Source: Leisingera caerulea DSM 24564 (GTDB lineage Bacteria; Pseudomonadota; Alphaproteobacteria; Rhodobacterales; Rhodobacteraceae). Taken from it: a stretch of 64,000 nucleotides of DNA. Both the position numbers and the translations under genes were made by a program. The stretch is taken from positions 1,993,217-2,057,216 of the forward strand of contig NZ_KI421513.1 in NCBI RefSeq assembly GCF_000473325.1, given 5' to 3'. The notes beneath the pieces are model-generated. The model saw nothing but the letters and a program-made list of their open reading frames with translations. It had not been told where the DNA came from and made no database searches. Position 1 is the stretch's first letter, and each line of letters opens with the position of its first letter. Shown here piece by piece: positions 11,735 to 20,867 of the stretch.

Positions 11735-11751
11735 AGGGACTTTGGTCGAAT
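11735..11751 (+). promoter_or_regulatory. Copy 1 of the shared 17-bp motif (upstream of aldehyde dehydrogenase)
   Basis: AGGGACTTTGGTCGAAT, followed by ACCG, aligns with four other copies before PQQ-alcohol-oxidation operons (consensus near TACGACCnnnGnnCAAT, often followed by ACCG). It is the weakest copy. It points toward the aldehyde dehydrogenase gene, whose ATG is about 120 bases downstream. The likely ligand is the LuxR-type regulator encoded at 17259-17954. Confidence 0.45.
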
Positions 11752-11870
11752 ACCGCGGCTTCTGCCGATGGGTTAAGCCTTTAGGCAGCACCGGATCGAG
11801 TGCCTGCAATCGAAGGTGCATGGCTGCCAGTTCCGCTGCATTTCTTGGATCAATTCTTGGGAGGAATGGA

Positions 11871-13415
11871 ATGAACATCCACACGAAAGGGCTGGCCAAT
11901 TCGGCACTGGACACTGCGCATCTGGGCGTCGAATTTCCGTTCAAGCCCCGCTATGGCAACTTTATCAATGGCGAATTCATTGAGCCCCGCTCGGGCCTGT
12001 ATTTCGAGAATACAACCCCGATCACCGGCGATGTGATTTGCGAAATCGCCCGCTCAAACGCCGAGGATGTCGAGGCGGCCCTGGATGCCGCCCATGCGGC
12101 GTTTCCGTCCTGGGGCAGGACCTCGACCACCGAGCGCGCCAACATGCTGCTGAAGATCGCCGATATCATGGAGGCGAACACCCAGCTTCTGGCCGCGGCG
12201 GAGACGCTGGACAACGGCAAGCCGATCCGCGAGTCGATCGCCGCCGACCTGGCGCTGTGTGTCGATCACTGGCGCTATTTCGCGGGCTGCATCCGCGCCG
12301 AGGAAGGCCATATCTCCGAAATCGACGCGGACACCTATGCCTACCACACCCCGGAACCGCTGGGCGTGGTGGGGCAGATCATCCCGTGGAACTTCCCGCT
12401 GCTGATGGCGGTATGGAAGCTGGCGCCGGCGCTGGCGGCGGGCAACTGTGTGGTGCTGAAACCGGCGGAGCAGACCCCGGCCTCGATCATGGTGCTGGCG
12501 GAGCTGATCGCCGACGTGCTGCCGGCGGGTGTCTTGAACATCGTCAATGGTTTCGGGCTGGAGGCGGGCAAGCCTCTGGCGTCGTCCAGCCGGATCGCCA
12601 AGATCGCCTTTACCGGCGAGACTACCACCGGGCGGTTGATCATGCAGTATGCCAGCCAGAACCTGATCCCGGTGACGCTGGAACTGGGCGGCAAGTCGCC
12701 GAACATCTTCTTTAAGGATGTGATGGCCGCCGATGACGCCTATTTCGACAAATGCCTGGAAGGCTTCACCATGTTTGCCCTGAACCAGGGCGAGGTCTGC
12801 ACCTGCCCCAGCCGGGCGCTGATCCAGGAGTCGATCTACGACGACTTCATGGGCCGGGCCATCGAACGGGTGAAGGCGGTGAAGCAGGGCAACCCGCTGT
12901 CGATGGACACGATGATCGGCGCCCAAGCCTCGACCGAGCAGAAGGAGAAGATCGCCTCCTACCTGCAGCTGGGCAAGGATGAGGGCGCTGAGCTGCTGAC
13001 CGGCGGCAATGTCTCCTCCCTGGAGGGGCTGGAGGGCGGCAACTACATCGAGCCGACCGTGTTCAAGGGACACAACAAGATGCGGATCTTCCAGGAGGAA
13101 ATCTTCGGGCCGGTGCTGTCCGTCACCACCTTTAAGGACGACGCCGAGGCGCTGGAAATCGCCAATGACACGCTTTACGGCCTGGGCGCCGGGGTGTGGA
13201 CCCGCGACACCAACCGCGCCTTCCGCTTTGGCCGCGGCATTCAGGCAGGCCGGGTCTGGACCAACTGCTATCATGCCTATCCGGCGCACGCGGCCTTCGG
13301 CGGCTACAAGCAGTCGGGCATCGGCCGGGAGAACCACAAGATGATGCTGGATCACTACCGCCAGACCAAGAACCTGCTGGTGAGCTACAGCCCCAACGCG
13401 CTGGGGTTCTTCTAA
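11871..13415 (+). CDS. NAD-dependent aldehyde dehydrogenase (ExaC/AcoD-like)
   Basis: A 514-residue aldehyde dehydrogenase. It probably oxidises the aldehyde made by the neighbouring PQQ alcohol dehydrogenase to the acid, in the cytoplasm. Visible motifs are IPWNFP with Asn about 174, [10 protein letters not shown] with general base Glu about 271, and [11 protein letters not shown] with nucleophile Cys about 310. The length fits the family. The start at [10 protein letters not shown] has GGGAGGA just upstream; the open frame extends further back through unrelated DNA. A perfect-palindrome terminator follows, then a DUF779 gene, a frequent neighbour of this enzyme. The substrate range cannot be read from sequence. 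Confidence 0.93.
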   Translation: MNIHTKGLANSALDTAHLGVEFPFKPRYGNFINGEFIEPRSGLYFENTTPITGDVICEIARSNAEDVEAALDAAHAAFPSWGRTSTTERANMLLKIADIMEANTQLLAAAETLDNGKPIRESIAADLALCVDHWRYFAGCIRAEEGHISEIDADTYAYHTPEPLGVVGQIIPWNFPLLMAVWKLAPALAAGNCVVLKPAEQTPASIMVLAELIADVLPAGVLNIVNGFGLEAGKPLASSSRIAKIAFTGETTTGRLIMQYASQNLIPVTLELGGKSPNIFFKDVMAADDAYFDKCLEGFTMFALNQGEVCTCPSRALIQESIYDDFMGRAIERVKAVKQGNPLSMDTMIGAQASTEQKEKIASYLQLGKDEGAELLTGGNVSSLEGLEGGNYIEPTVFKGHNKMRIFQEEIFGPVLSVTTFKDDAEALEIANDTLYGLGAGVWTRDTNRAFRFGRGIQAGRVWTNCYHAYPAHAAFGGYKQSGIGRENHKMMLDHYRQTKNLLVSYSPNALGFF

Positions 13416-13431
13416 GCAACCGCGTGACGGG

Positions 13432-13453
13432 CGGTCCCGGAATTCCGGGACCG
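13432..13453 (+). terminator. Hairpin terminator after aldehyde dehydrogenase
   Basis: A perfect 22-bp palindrome, CGGTCCCGGAATTCCGGGACCG, begins 16 bases after the stop codon and is followed by TTTGCTTTT. It may reduce readthrough into the DUF779 gene rather than stop it fully. Confidence 0.6.
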
Positions 13454-13485
13454 TTTGCTTTTCCATTCAGCCTGGGGAGAGTGCA

Positions 13486-13833
13486 ATGACCGGAACAACC
13501 GGCATGACCGTGACAGCAACAGAGGCGGCGCTGGACCTGATCGGCGAACTGAAGTCGCGGTTCGGGGCGGATCTGCTGTTTCACCAGTCCGGCGGCTGCT
13601 GCGACGGGTCCGCGCCGATGTGCTTTCAGCAGGGCGATTACATCATCGGCGGCAGTGATGTGCTGGTTGGGGAGATCGGCGGGGTGCCGTTTTACATGAA
13701 TGCCGATCAGCATGCGCGCTGGCAGCACACCAGCCTGGTGATCGACGCCATCGACGGCATTGGCGGAATGTTCTCGCTGGAAAACGGCAGCGGCAAGCGG
13801 TTTCTGACCCGCTCGGACGTCTGCCAGCGCTGA
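13486..13833 (+). CDS. DUF779 family protein
   Basis: A 115-residue small cytoplasmic protein with a Cys-rich loop SGGCCDGSAPMC (about 35-46), typical of DUF779, and a C-terminal CQR. Members of this family are very often encoded next to ExaC/AcoD-type aldehyde dehydrogenases, as here. Their biochemical role is not established; a metal- or redox-related helper role is only a guess. The start at 13486 follows GGGGAGA; an in-frame ATG six codons later is possible. Confidence 0.82.
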   Translation: MTGTTGMTVTATEAALDLIGELKSRFGADLLFHQSGGCCDGSAPMCFQQGDYIIGGSDVLVGEIGGVPFYMNADQHARWQHTSLVIDAIDGIGGMFSLENGSGKRFLTRSDVCQR

Positions 13834-13850
13834 GGCGCACCGCGCCTTGC

Positions 13851-16052
13851 TCAGGTCAGCGCGCGCCCAAGGAAGCCGCGCAGCTCGCCGGTGTCAATCG
13901 GCTTGTGCAGCAGCACCGCGTTCAGCCTTGCGCAGGCTGCCGCCAGGTCCGGTGAGCGGTTGGCGGTTACCAGGCAGGCAGGTACTTGGCCGTGTTGCGC
14001 CCGGAGCGCAGCAATTGCATCGGTTCCCAGCGCGCCGTCGTCCAGCTGGTAATCGGCGATGATTGCGTCCGGGCCGATGTCGATTTCCTGCAGAAGCGAA
14101 CTTGCTTCGGCGCAGCTGGCGCAGGGCAGCACGTTCAGCCCCCAGCCGTCGAGCGTGTTCTCCAGCGCCGCCCTGAGGCCGGCATCGTTTTCGATCAGCA
14201 CCACAATCCGGTTTTTGAACGGCACCGCGGCGCCGTTACCGGGGGCGGGCAGCGGCGACGGCGCGCGCGCTGCGGTGCTCAGCGGCAGCTCCACCGAAAA
14301 GCAGGTGCCGCGCCCGACCTCTGAGGTGAGGTTCAGCGGATGTTTCAGCAGCCGACAGGCCCGCTCAACAATGGCGAGGCCCAGCCCCATGCCGTCCGAC
14401 GGGCTGGCCTTGGCGTTAAGCCGCTGAAACTCCTGAAATACCCTGTCCTGATGCTCCGTCGGGATGCCAGGGCCGGTGTCACGGACTTCCAGCAGCACCC
14501 GGCTGCGGCGTTGCCGCACCCCGATCAGAACCTTACCGCTATCAGTGTAGCGCACCGCGTTGGAGGCGAGATTCTGCAGGATGCGGCGGAGGTAAGCGGC
14601 GTCGCTTTCCACCACCGCGCCGCTGCGCACGACCCGGAATTCCAGCCCTTTGAGCCGGGCAACCGGTTCCAGCTCGTCCTTCAGCTGGTCCAGCATGCCG
14701 CTCAGGCTGATGGCGGTCCGGTCAATCGCAGCCAGGCCGGAGTCGAGCTTGGAGATGTCCAGAAGGGCGCCGAGGATACGCTCGACCGCGACAAGCGCGT
14801 TGCCGGCCTTGGCCGCCCGGTCCCTGAAGCCCGGATCCTGGAGATCATCCTCCAGCGAGCCGACATAAAGCTTGGCGGCGGACAGCGGTTGCAGCAGGTC
14901 GTGGCTGGCGGCGGCGACAAACCGCGATTTGGAGGCATTGGCGCGCTCCGCCTCCGACAGCGCGTCCTCCAGCTCCAGCGTCCGTTCGGCCACCCGCTGC
15001 TCCAGCGTTTCGTTGACCTGCGAAATAGTGCGGACCGCGGCGCGTTCGGCGGTGACATCGGTAAAGCTGATGACAAATCCCTTGTCGGGCATTTGCTGCG
15101 CAAAGACCGCGAGGATGCGGTCGCGGCCCATTCCGATCTCGAATGACAGGGGTGCCCGCTTGGCGCTGCTGGCCACCCAGGCCTCGATCTCCTCCAGCCG
15201 GGTGCCGCCCAGGATGCGGATGCTGCCGGCGGCCTGGCGGTAGAGGGTCGCGAAAAACATGCCCAGCTGGAACTTGCCCGCGGGCATCGACAGCAACTCT
15301 CCGGCGCGGCGGTTCCAGCCGACCAGGCGGTTTTGGGCATCGAAGATGCAGACACCCTGGTCGAGATGCTCCAGCGTTGCCTTGATGACGCGCGACTGAT
15401 CGTCCAGCAGCCGCTCGCGCTCCTGCCGCTCCAGCCGCATCATGTCGGTGATATCGGTCTGCAGGATCACGGTGCCGCCGTCGGAGGTGCGGTGCTCGCT
15501 GACCTGCAGCCAGCTGTTCCCGGCCATCATCACGTTGAACACCGCATGGTCGTCCTTGTGGCGGGCGATCCGGTAAGCTTCCCAGCCGGCGGCGGTCTCC
15601 CCCTCTGGCAGCGCCAGATGAGCGCTGGTCGCCACCAGGTTCACATAGTCGGCAAATTCCAGCCCCGGCCGCAGCAAGTGGTAGATATCGGCCAGGTGCT
15701 TGCCAAACCGGGTGTTGCACATGACGAGCACATCCTGTGCGTCAAACAGGGCAAAGCCTTCCTGCACCGTCTCAATCGCATTGGCCAGGTTGGCGCGGGC
15801 GGCCTCGGTTTCGGCATTTGCCAGCGCCAGTCTGGCGTTTGATTCATTGAGCAAGTCCAGCGCGTGCTCCAGCTCGCGGGTGCGCACGCGCACCTCCTCC
15901 TCCAGCATCACTGCGCGCTGGAACTGGGCATACGCCTCGCCGGAGGCATCCGAGCTTTGCTCGGCCCGGCGCATCAGGGTTTCGACGATTTTCAGAAGCT
16001 TCTGGTTCTGCCGTTCCGGCGGGTCACTGGGGTCGATCAGCTCATGCACCAT
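13851..16052 (-). CDS. Hybrid sensor histidine kinase with PAS domains and a C-terminal receiver
   Basis: A 733-residue cytoplasmic sensor kinase; no membrane segments are visible. Order: coiled coil (about 30-100), PAS-like domain containing AIETVQEGFALFD, a second PAS-like domain (LEHLDQGVCIFD), a second coiled coil, HisKA with phospho-acceptor His in FVAAASHDLLQPLSAAK, an ATPase domain (NLASNAVRY, DTGPGIP, GLGLAI), and a receiver with phospho-acceptor Asp in IIADYQLDDG. It lies three bases downstream of a FIST-domain gene and close to a LuxR-type regulator, so the three probably form one signalling pathway. Position between the aldehyde and alcohol dehydrogenase genes suggests that it senses alcohol, its product or a lanthanide. 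Confidence 0.9.
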   Translation of the reverse strand: MVHELIDPSDPPERQNQKLLKIVETLMRRAEQSSDASGEAYAQFQRAVMLEEEVRVRTRELEHALDLLNESNARLALANAETEAARANLANAIETVQEGFALFDAQDVLVMCNTRFGKHLADIYHLLRPGLEFADYVNLVATSAHLALPEGETAAGWEAYRIARHKDDHAVFNVMMAGNSWLQVSEHRTSDGGTVILQTDITDMMRLERQERERLLDDQSRVIKATLEHLDQGVCIFDAQNRLVGWNRRAGELLSMPAGKFQLGMFFATLYRQAAGSIRILGGTRLEEIEAWVASSAKRAPLSFEIGMGRDRILAVFAQQMPDKGFVISFTDVTAERAAVRTISQVNETLEQRVAERTLELEDALSEAERANASKSRFVAAASHDLLQPLSAAKLYVGSLEDDLQDPGFRDRAAKAGNALVAVERILGALLDISKLDSGLAAIDRTAISLSGMLDQLKDELEPVARLKGLEFRVVRSGAVVESDAAYLRRILQNLASNAVRYTDSGKVLIGVRQRRSRVLLEVRDTGPGIPTEHQDRVFQEFQRLNAKASPSDGMGLGLAIVERACRLLKHPLNLTSEVGRGTCFSVELPLSTAARAPSPLPAPGNGAAVPFKNRIVVLIENDAGLRAALENTLDGWGLNVLPCASCAEASSLLQEIDIGPDAIIADYQLDDGALGTDAIAALRAQHGQVPACLVTANRSPDLAAACARLNAVLLHKPIDTGELRGFLGRALT

Positions 16053-16055
16053 TGC

Positions 16056-17225
16056 TCAGCCCTCGTCCGGCAGGTAGATCGCCACTCCGGTCAGGGTCTG
16101 GTTGACATGCATTGAATTAATCTGCTCGCCATAGGTCGAAAAGCCAACCACCCGGTTGTCGCGCAGGATGCGGGAAATGTCCTGCGAGACCTGTTTTTGC
16201 TGCGCTTCCAGCCGCCGCAGGATGCAGTCGCAGGCCAGGATGATCTCGGGGCGGCGCTTGGCGCTGAGGGCGGCCATCTCGCGCTCCAGGTGGGTCACCA
16301 TGTCCTCCGGCTCTGCCAGGGTCAGCACCACGCCCTCGTCAATGGCGGAGAAGAACACAAGCTCGTCATTGTCGGCGACGCGCTGGATGGCGCGCACGTG
16401 GTGCTGGTCGCCGAATTGCACGGCGACGGGGTGCGCGGCAAAGGTGAAGGCGGTCAGCTGCTCCGGGTCCTTGCCCAGCACCCGGGCGTATTCGCGGGCA
16501 GCGGGTTCAGCATTGATTTCATGCACCACCCGTCGGGCCGGGTCAGCCCCGGTCACCACCATGCGCTTTTCCGAGGGGATCAGGTGGTCAGTTTTAAACA
16601 CCTCGATCGGGCAGCGGCTGCGGATCTGGATCAGAATGGCGGCGTTGGAATGAGCCTGGCCGCCATGCAGCACAAAGGTTTTGCCAAAGTTGGTGCCGTC
16701 GCCCGCCGAGCCGCCGAAGAAGGCCACCGGCCCCAGCCCGACCGACAATTGCGAGGTCAGCGTGTCTTCCTTGGTGGAGAGCCCATCAACCAGCAGGAAG
16801 GTGAAGTCCGAGACCCAGTCCCCGGTGTTCTGCGCCATGTGATTGCGGTTGCGGATCATCCGTTCGATCACGCTGTGCGGATCGAAGCTGTCGAGGTCTT
16901 CGATCAGGATGGTGCGGGTCTGGAAATGCGACTGGGCAAAGCCGATGGCGACGATCTCGCCCTCAACATAGCCGGCTGCTGAAATTTCTCCTGCAGAGGT
17001 GCAGCCGACAACCTGCGCCGGGGCAAACCGGCGCTGGGCCTCGTCGATCAGCCGCGCAACGTCGGTGTCCGGAGACAGAAACAGAACCACCAGCGATAGG
17101 CCATTCGGGTTCAGCGCCTGTGCCAGTTGCTCGACAGCGTCCGCCGCCCGGCAGTCAACCGAGCCGGACCGGACAACCTGCGGTTTCGTCATGGTTGCAC
17201 CCGACGGACCATGGACAGGGCCCAT
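16056..17225 (-). CDS. FIST sensory-domain protein
   Basis: A 389-residue protein made of the FIST_N and FIST_C modules. Recognisable segments are LVVLFLSPDTDV, VVGCTSAGEIS and the C-terminal ILACDCILRR. FIST domains are thought to bind small ligands upstream of signalling proteins. Here the protein is a separate gene directly before the hybrid kinase and could serve as its input subunit. The start at MGPVHGPSG was preferred because GGAGGAG precedes it, although MTKPQVVR 11 codons later is possible. No signal peptide is present. Confidence 0.87.
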   Translation of the reverse strand: MGPVHGPSGATMTKPQVVRSGSVDCRAADAVEQLAQALNPNGLSLVVLFLSPDTDVARLIDEAQRRFAPAQVVGCTSAGEISAAGYVEGEIVAIGFAQSHFQTRTILIEDLDSFDPHSVIERMIRNRNHMAQNTGDWVSDFTFLLVDGLSTKEDTLTSQLSVGLGPVAFFGGSAGDGTNFGKTFVLHGGQAHSNAAILIQIRSRCPIEVFKTDHLIPSEKRMVVTGADPARRVVHEINAEPAAREYARVLGKDPEQLTAFTFAAHPVAVQFGDQHHVRAIQRVADNDELVFFSAIDEGVVLTLAEPEDMVTHLEREMAALSAKRRPEIILACDCILRRLEAQQKQVSQDISRILRDNRVVGFSTYGEQINSMHVNQTLTGVAIYLPDEG

Positions 17226-17258
17226 CGCCTTTCTCCTCCCCGAATTTCGTCCGCCAGA

Positions 17259-17954
17259 CTAGGCGGACGGCGGCGTGTCTTGCAAGACGTTTGCAAAACT
17301 CGCCTGCTTGGCGGCCAGCACCGCCTGGGTGCGGCTTTGCACCCCCAGTTTGCGCATGATGGCTGTGATATGCGCCTTGACCGTGGTCTCGGCGATCGAC
17401 AGGTCATAGGCGATCTGCTTGTTCAGCTTGCCTTCGCAGATCAACTGCAGGATCCGGGCCTGCTGATTGGTCAGCTGCGACAGCCGTTGCAGCACGTCGT
17501 TGCTGCTGCCGCCGTTGTCTTCCAGCAATACGTATCCGTCGGGCAGGAACACCTTGCCCTGATTGATCGCCTCTACCGCCTTCTGAAACACGTCGCGCTG
17601 GCTGTGCTTGGGAATGAAGCCGTTGGCACCGGCATGGATCACGGAGCTGACAATCCGGTTGTCGGCCATCGAGGAGACGACCAGGATCGGGCAGTCCGTC
17701 ACCTTGCGCAGGCGCAGCAGCCCGTCCAATCCGTTGACGTCCGGCAGGTTCAGGTCCAGCACCACCAGGTCGATGCGGATACCCCCGCCGATCATGTCGA
17801 GCGCGGCCTGCAGGGCCGGCGCGGTGTGCATGCTGCTGATCGCGGTCACCGCCTGCAAGGTCATCGCCAGGGCGTCACAGAACAGCGGGTGGTCATCCAC
17901 CAGCAGCGCCGCATTGAACCTCGGAGTGGCCGGCGTGTCCGTGTGTGTTGGCAT
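17259..17954 (-). CDS. LuxR/NarL-type response regulator (ExaE/AgmR-like)
   Basis: A 231-residue response regulator. The receiver has LVDDHPLF near its start, phospho-acceptor Asp in VVLDLNLPDVNG, then the switch residues VVSSMAD and the conserved Lys in IPKHS. The C-terminal helix-turn-helix is LSIAETTVKAHITAIMRKLG. The start at MPTHTDTP was chosen; a TTG start 13 codons upstream is possible. Regulators of this type control PQQ alcohol dehydrogenase genes in other bacteria. It is the best candidate to bind the 17-bp motif found five times in this region. Confidence 0.88.
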   Translation of the reverse strand: MPTHTDTPATPRFNAALLVDDHPLFCDALAMTLQAVTAISSMHTAPALQAALDMIGGGIRIDLVVLDLNLPDVNGLDGLLRLRKVTDCPILVVSSMADNRIVSSVIHAGANGFIPKHSQRDVFQKAVEAINQGKVFLPDGYVLLEDNGGSSNDVLQRLSQLTNQQARILQLICEGKLNKQIAYDLSIAETTVKAHITAIMRKLGVQSRTQAVLAAKQASFANVLQDTPPSA

Positions 17955-18033
17955 ATCTGCACCAGAGCTGTTGTTTTCCTGCCAGCTTAGCAAGCGGGCA
18001 GCTGCAGGTGTATACGCCTAAAGTCGCATAAGG

Positions 18034-18061
18034 CAGGCGCGCCCCGCAGGAGGCGCGCCTG
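18034..18061 (-). terminator. Strong hairpin between the alcohol dehydrogenase and response-regulator genes
   Basis: CAGGCGCGCC (18034-18043) pairs perfectly with GGCGCGCCTG (18052-18061) around an 8-nt loop. It is just downstream of the alcohol dehydrogenase stop on the minus strand and probably ends that transcript; the U-rich tail is weak. Confidence 0.5.
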
Positions 18062-18094
18062 AGTTCGTGTAATGTGCCTTTGACCGGTGCGGGA

Positions 18095-19861
18095 TCAGTC
18101 TGCCTGAGCCAGTTGGCGGGGCAGGCGGAAGGTCCAGAGCATGCCGCCCTGGTTCAGGTAGTTGACCTTCTTGGCCACCTCGCCGCCCCACAGCGGCACC
18201 GCACCGCCCCAGCCGGAAATGACAGAGACATACTGCTCGCCGTTCTGTTCCCAGGTGATCGGCTGGCCGACAATGCCGGAGCCGGTCTGGAACGACCACA
18301 GTTCCTCGCCGGTTTCGTCGTCAAAGGCGATGAAGCGGCCCTCGGGGGTGCCGGTGAACACCAGGCCGCCCGCAGTGGTCATCACCCCGGCCCAGAGCGG
18401 TGCGTCGTTCTTGAATTCCCACTTGATCTCGCCGGTGTCCGGGTCGATCGCCTTGAGGCTGCCGATATGGTCCTCGTAGTTCGGCTTGATTGTGAAACCC
18501 GCGCCCAGATAGGCGGCGCCCTTCTTGTAGCTGATCGGCTCGTTCCAGATGTCCATGCCCCATTCGTTCGAGGGCACATAGAAGTTGCCGGTGTTCTGCG
18601 AGAACGCCATCGGCATCCAGTTCTTGCCGCCCAGGAACGACGGCGAGGCAAAGATCACCTCGCCCTTGTTGCCATCGGCTGCGTCCGCCGGGTTGCCGGG
18701 GCGGTTGTCCTCGTTGAACACCGGGCGGCCGGTGTCGTCGATGCGCTCAGCCCAGGTGATGTCCTTGACGAAGGGCGTTGCGCTGACGAATTTACCGTCC
18801 TCGCGGTTCAGAACATAGAAAAAGCCGTTGCGGTCGGCAGTGGCAAAGCGCTTGTTGCCGCTGCGGTCGGTGTAGGCGACCACCTCGTTCACGCCGTCAT
18901 AATCCCAGCCCTCGCGCGGGGTGGTCTGGAAGTGCCACTTGATCTCGCCGTTCGAAGGATCGATGCCGATGCGGCTGGCAGCGTAAAGGTTATCGCCCGC
19001 GTTGCCCTCGACCGGGGTGCCCGCGTTGCGCAGGTGGCTGTTCCAGGGCGCCGGGTTGCCGGCGCCGAAGACCAGCGTATCTGTCTCCGCATCATAGGAG
19101 CCGCCAAGCCAGGTGGCGCCGCCGCCGGTCTTCCACATGTCGCCCGGCCAGGTGGCGTTCAGGGTGCCGGTCATGGTGCTGTCCTCACCCTTGAAGGTGC
19201 CCATGTGGCCCTCGATCACCGGCCGGGTCCAGACCAGCTCGCCGGTTTCAGCGTCGCGCGCCTGCACCTCGCCGACGATGCCGAATTCGCCGCCGGAGTT
19301 GCCGGTGATCACCAGTCCGTTGACGATCAGCGGTGCCGCGGTCATCGAATAGCCGGCCTTGTAGTCGGCCACCTTTTTGCGCCATTTCACGTCACCAGTC
19401 TTCAGGTCCAGCGCCACGATGCGGGCGTCCAGCGTGCCGAAAAAGAAGGTGTCGCCATAGATAGCGCCGCCGCGGTTCACCACATCGCAGCAGGGCAGGA
19501 TGCCTTCGGGCAGCCGGGCGTCGTATTGCCAGATCTCCTGACCGGTCTCGACGTCGATGGCATAAACCCGGCTGTAGGAGCCAGTGATATACATGATGCC
19601 ATCATAGATCAGCGGCTGGGTTTCCTGGCCGCGCTGCTTCTCGCCGCCGAGGCTGAAGGCCCAGGCAGGCACCAGGTTTGCGACGTTGTCCTTGTTCAAA
19701 GTGTCCAGCGGGCTGTAGCGCTGCAGGTGCCGCCCCATCCCGTTGGTGACCACCTGCGTGGTGGTCGTCTGGTCGTTCTTGAGGTCGTCTTCGGTGACCC
19801 CGGCGTGGCTGACGCCCGCCATCATGGTCCCTGCGGCGACCGCCGTGATGAAGCGGTTCAT
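18095..19861 (-). CDS. PQQ-dependent alcohol dehydrogenase, predicted lanthanide-dependent (ExaF/PedH-type)
   Basis: A 588-residue periplasmic quinoprotein with a signal peptide (about 1-20, ending VSHA) and an eight-bladed propeller of repeated ETGEIKW/ETGELVW motifs. The adjacent-cysteine ring that contacts PQQ is PCCDVVNRG (Cys about 124-125). The catalytic Asp is in [10 protein letters not shown] (about 320), and an Asp sits two residues later (about 322). In characterised enzymes this extra Asp coordinates a lanthanide, whereas calcium enzymes have Ala or Ser there. The C-terminal [11 protein letters not shown] resembles ethanol-type rather than MxaF-type enzymes. The ribosome site GGAGGAG fixes the start. 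Electrons probably pass to the nearby cytochrome c550. Metal use and substrate are inferred. Confidence 0.92.
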   Translation of the reverse strand: MNRFITAVAAGTMMAGVSHAGVTEDDLKNDQTTTTQVVTNGMGRHLQRYSPLDTLNKDNVANLVPAWAFSLGGEKQRGQETQPLIYDGIMYITGSYSRVYAIDVETGQEIWQYDARLPEGILPCCDVVNRGGAIYGDTFFFGTLDARIVALDLKTGDVKWRKKVADYKAGYSMTAAPLIVNGLVITGNSGGEFGIVGEVQARDAETGELVWTRPVIEGHMGTFKGEDSTMTGTLNATWPGDMWKTGGGATWLGGSYDAETDTLVFGAGNPAPWNSHLRNAGTPVEGNAGDNLYAASRIGIDPSNGEIKWHFQTTPREGWDYDGVNEVVAYTDRSGNKRFATADRNGFFYVLNREDGKFVSATPFVKDITWAERIDDTGRPVFNEDNRPGNPADAADGNKGEVIFASPSFLGGKNWMPMAFSQNTGNFYVPSNEWGMDIWNEPISYKKGAAYLGAGFTIKPNYEDHIGSLKAIDPDTGEIKWEFKNDAPLWAGVMTTAGGLVFTGTPEGRFIAFDDETGEELWSFQTGSGIVGQPITWEQNGEQYVSVISGWGGAVPLWGGEVAKKVNYLNQGGMLWTFRLPRQLAQAD

Positions 19862-19952
19862 GGGCTCCTCCCTTTCATTGGATCCTCAACAGCCACGGCC
19901 CGGTGCGGGCTGCCGGCCTGCCACAGTATCCAAAGCGCACCGAAAGAGCGGT

Positions 19953-19969
19953 ATTGCACAATGGTCGTA
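19953..19969 (-). promoter_or_regulatory. Copy 2 of the shared motif (upstream of PQQ alcohol dehydrogenase)
   Basis: On the minus strand this reads TACGACCATTGTGCAAT, followed by ACCG. It lies about 92 bases before the start codon and points toward the dehydrogenase gene. It matches the pqqA-proximal copy at 14 of 17 positions and is also followed by the same ACCG. Confidence 0.6.
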
Positions 19970-20066
19970 TGCGGGCGGCGGGAGGGGCAGGGCGCAACGC
20001 GGCAGAACCCGGCGCCTTGCAGCCCGGGTTTGCGGTGTAATTGCCCGCGATGCGGGCGAGGGCGGT

Positions 20067-20867
20067 TCAGCCCGGTTTCGCAGCCTTGCGGATCAGCCCG
20101 CGCGCCGGGTCGTAACCCCAGACCGCCAGCCCCAGCCAGACCAGCCCGGACAGCAGCACCCAGGCCAGCGCCGCAGTGTTCAGCTGCTGGTAAAGCGCAA
20201 AGCGGATCAGCTCGACCGCTTGGCTGAAGGGGTTCACGGCGCAAATGTCACGCAGCAGCGCCGAGCTTTCGGCCATCTTCCACAGCGGGTAGAGCGCGGT
20301 GGACAGAAAGAACATCGGGAAGATCACGAAATTCATCACCCCGGCGAAGTTCTCCAGCTGGCGGATCACGGAGGACAGCGCCAGCCCCAGCGCCCCCAGC
20401 ATCAGCCCGGCCGGGATCAGGGCGGGCAGCAGTGCGGCATAGCCGCCCCAGCTGAAGCGGATGCCGAACATCGCCGCCAGCGCCAGGAAAACATATACCT
20501 GAAGGATTGAGATCGCGGTGCTGGCAAGCAGGCGGCAGACCAGCAGCCACCAGCGCGGCAGCGGGCTGGTCAACAGCAGCCGCATCGAACCCATCTCCCG
20601 GTCATAGACCATCGACAACGAGCTTTGCATGCCATTGAACAGCAGGATCATGCCGCACAGCCCCGGCACTATATAGACCTCGTAGGTGGTGTAGGTGGCA
20701 TAAGGCGGGGTGATTGACAGGCCAAGCGCGGCGCGGAAGCCTGCGGCAAAGACAACCAGCCACAGCATCGGCCGTACCAGCGCCGCGACAAAGCGGCCGC
20801 GCTGACCGATGAACCGCAGCGCGTCGCGCTGGGTGATGGCCGTCAGGGCTGCCAGCCAGGCGGTCAT
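20067..20867 (-). CDS. ABC-2 type permease of the PQQ alcohol dehydrogenase-associated transporter
   Basis: A 266-residue inner-membrane protein with about six hydrophobic segments and the ABC-2 permease pattern, including VYDREMGSMRLLLTSPLPRWW between segments 2 and 3 and NPFSQAVELIRFAL near the end. Its start overlaps the stop of the ATPase gene by 4 bp, so the two are translationally coupled. Together with the ATPase, the binding protein and the beta-propeller it forms the transporter set recurrently linked to PQQ alcohol dehydrogenases. The cargo is not known. Confidence 0.88.
   Translation of the reverse strand: MTAWLAALTAITQRDALRFIGQRGRFVAALVRPMLWLVVFAAGFRAALGLSITPPYATYTTYEVYIVPGLCGMILLFNGMQSSLSMVYDREMGSMRLLLTSPLPRWWLLVCRLLASTAISILQVYVFLALAAMFGIRFSWGGYAALLPALIPAGLMLGALGLALSSVIRQLENFAGVMNFVIFPMFFLSTALYPLWKMAESSALLRDICAVNPFSQAVELIRFALYQQLNTAALAWVLLSGLVWLGLAVWGYDPARGLIRKAAKPG

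Noticed and set aside
12054..13466. A 470-codon minus-strand frame
   Set aside because: Antisense to aldehyde dehydrogenase, whose catalytic motifs are intact; low-complexity His/Arg/Gln composition.
18074..20227. A 717-codon open frame on the plus strand
   Set aside because: It is antisense to the PQQ alcohol dehydrogenase and arises from high G+C codon bias; it has no ribosome site and no domain.
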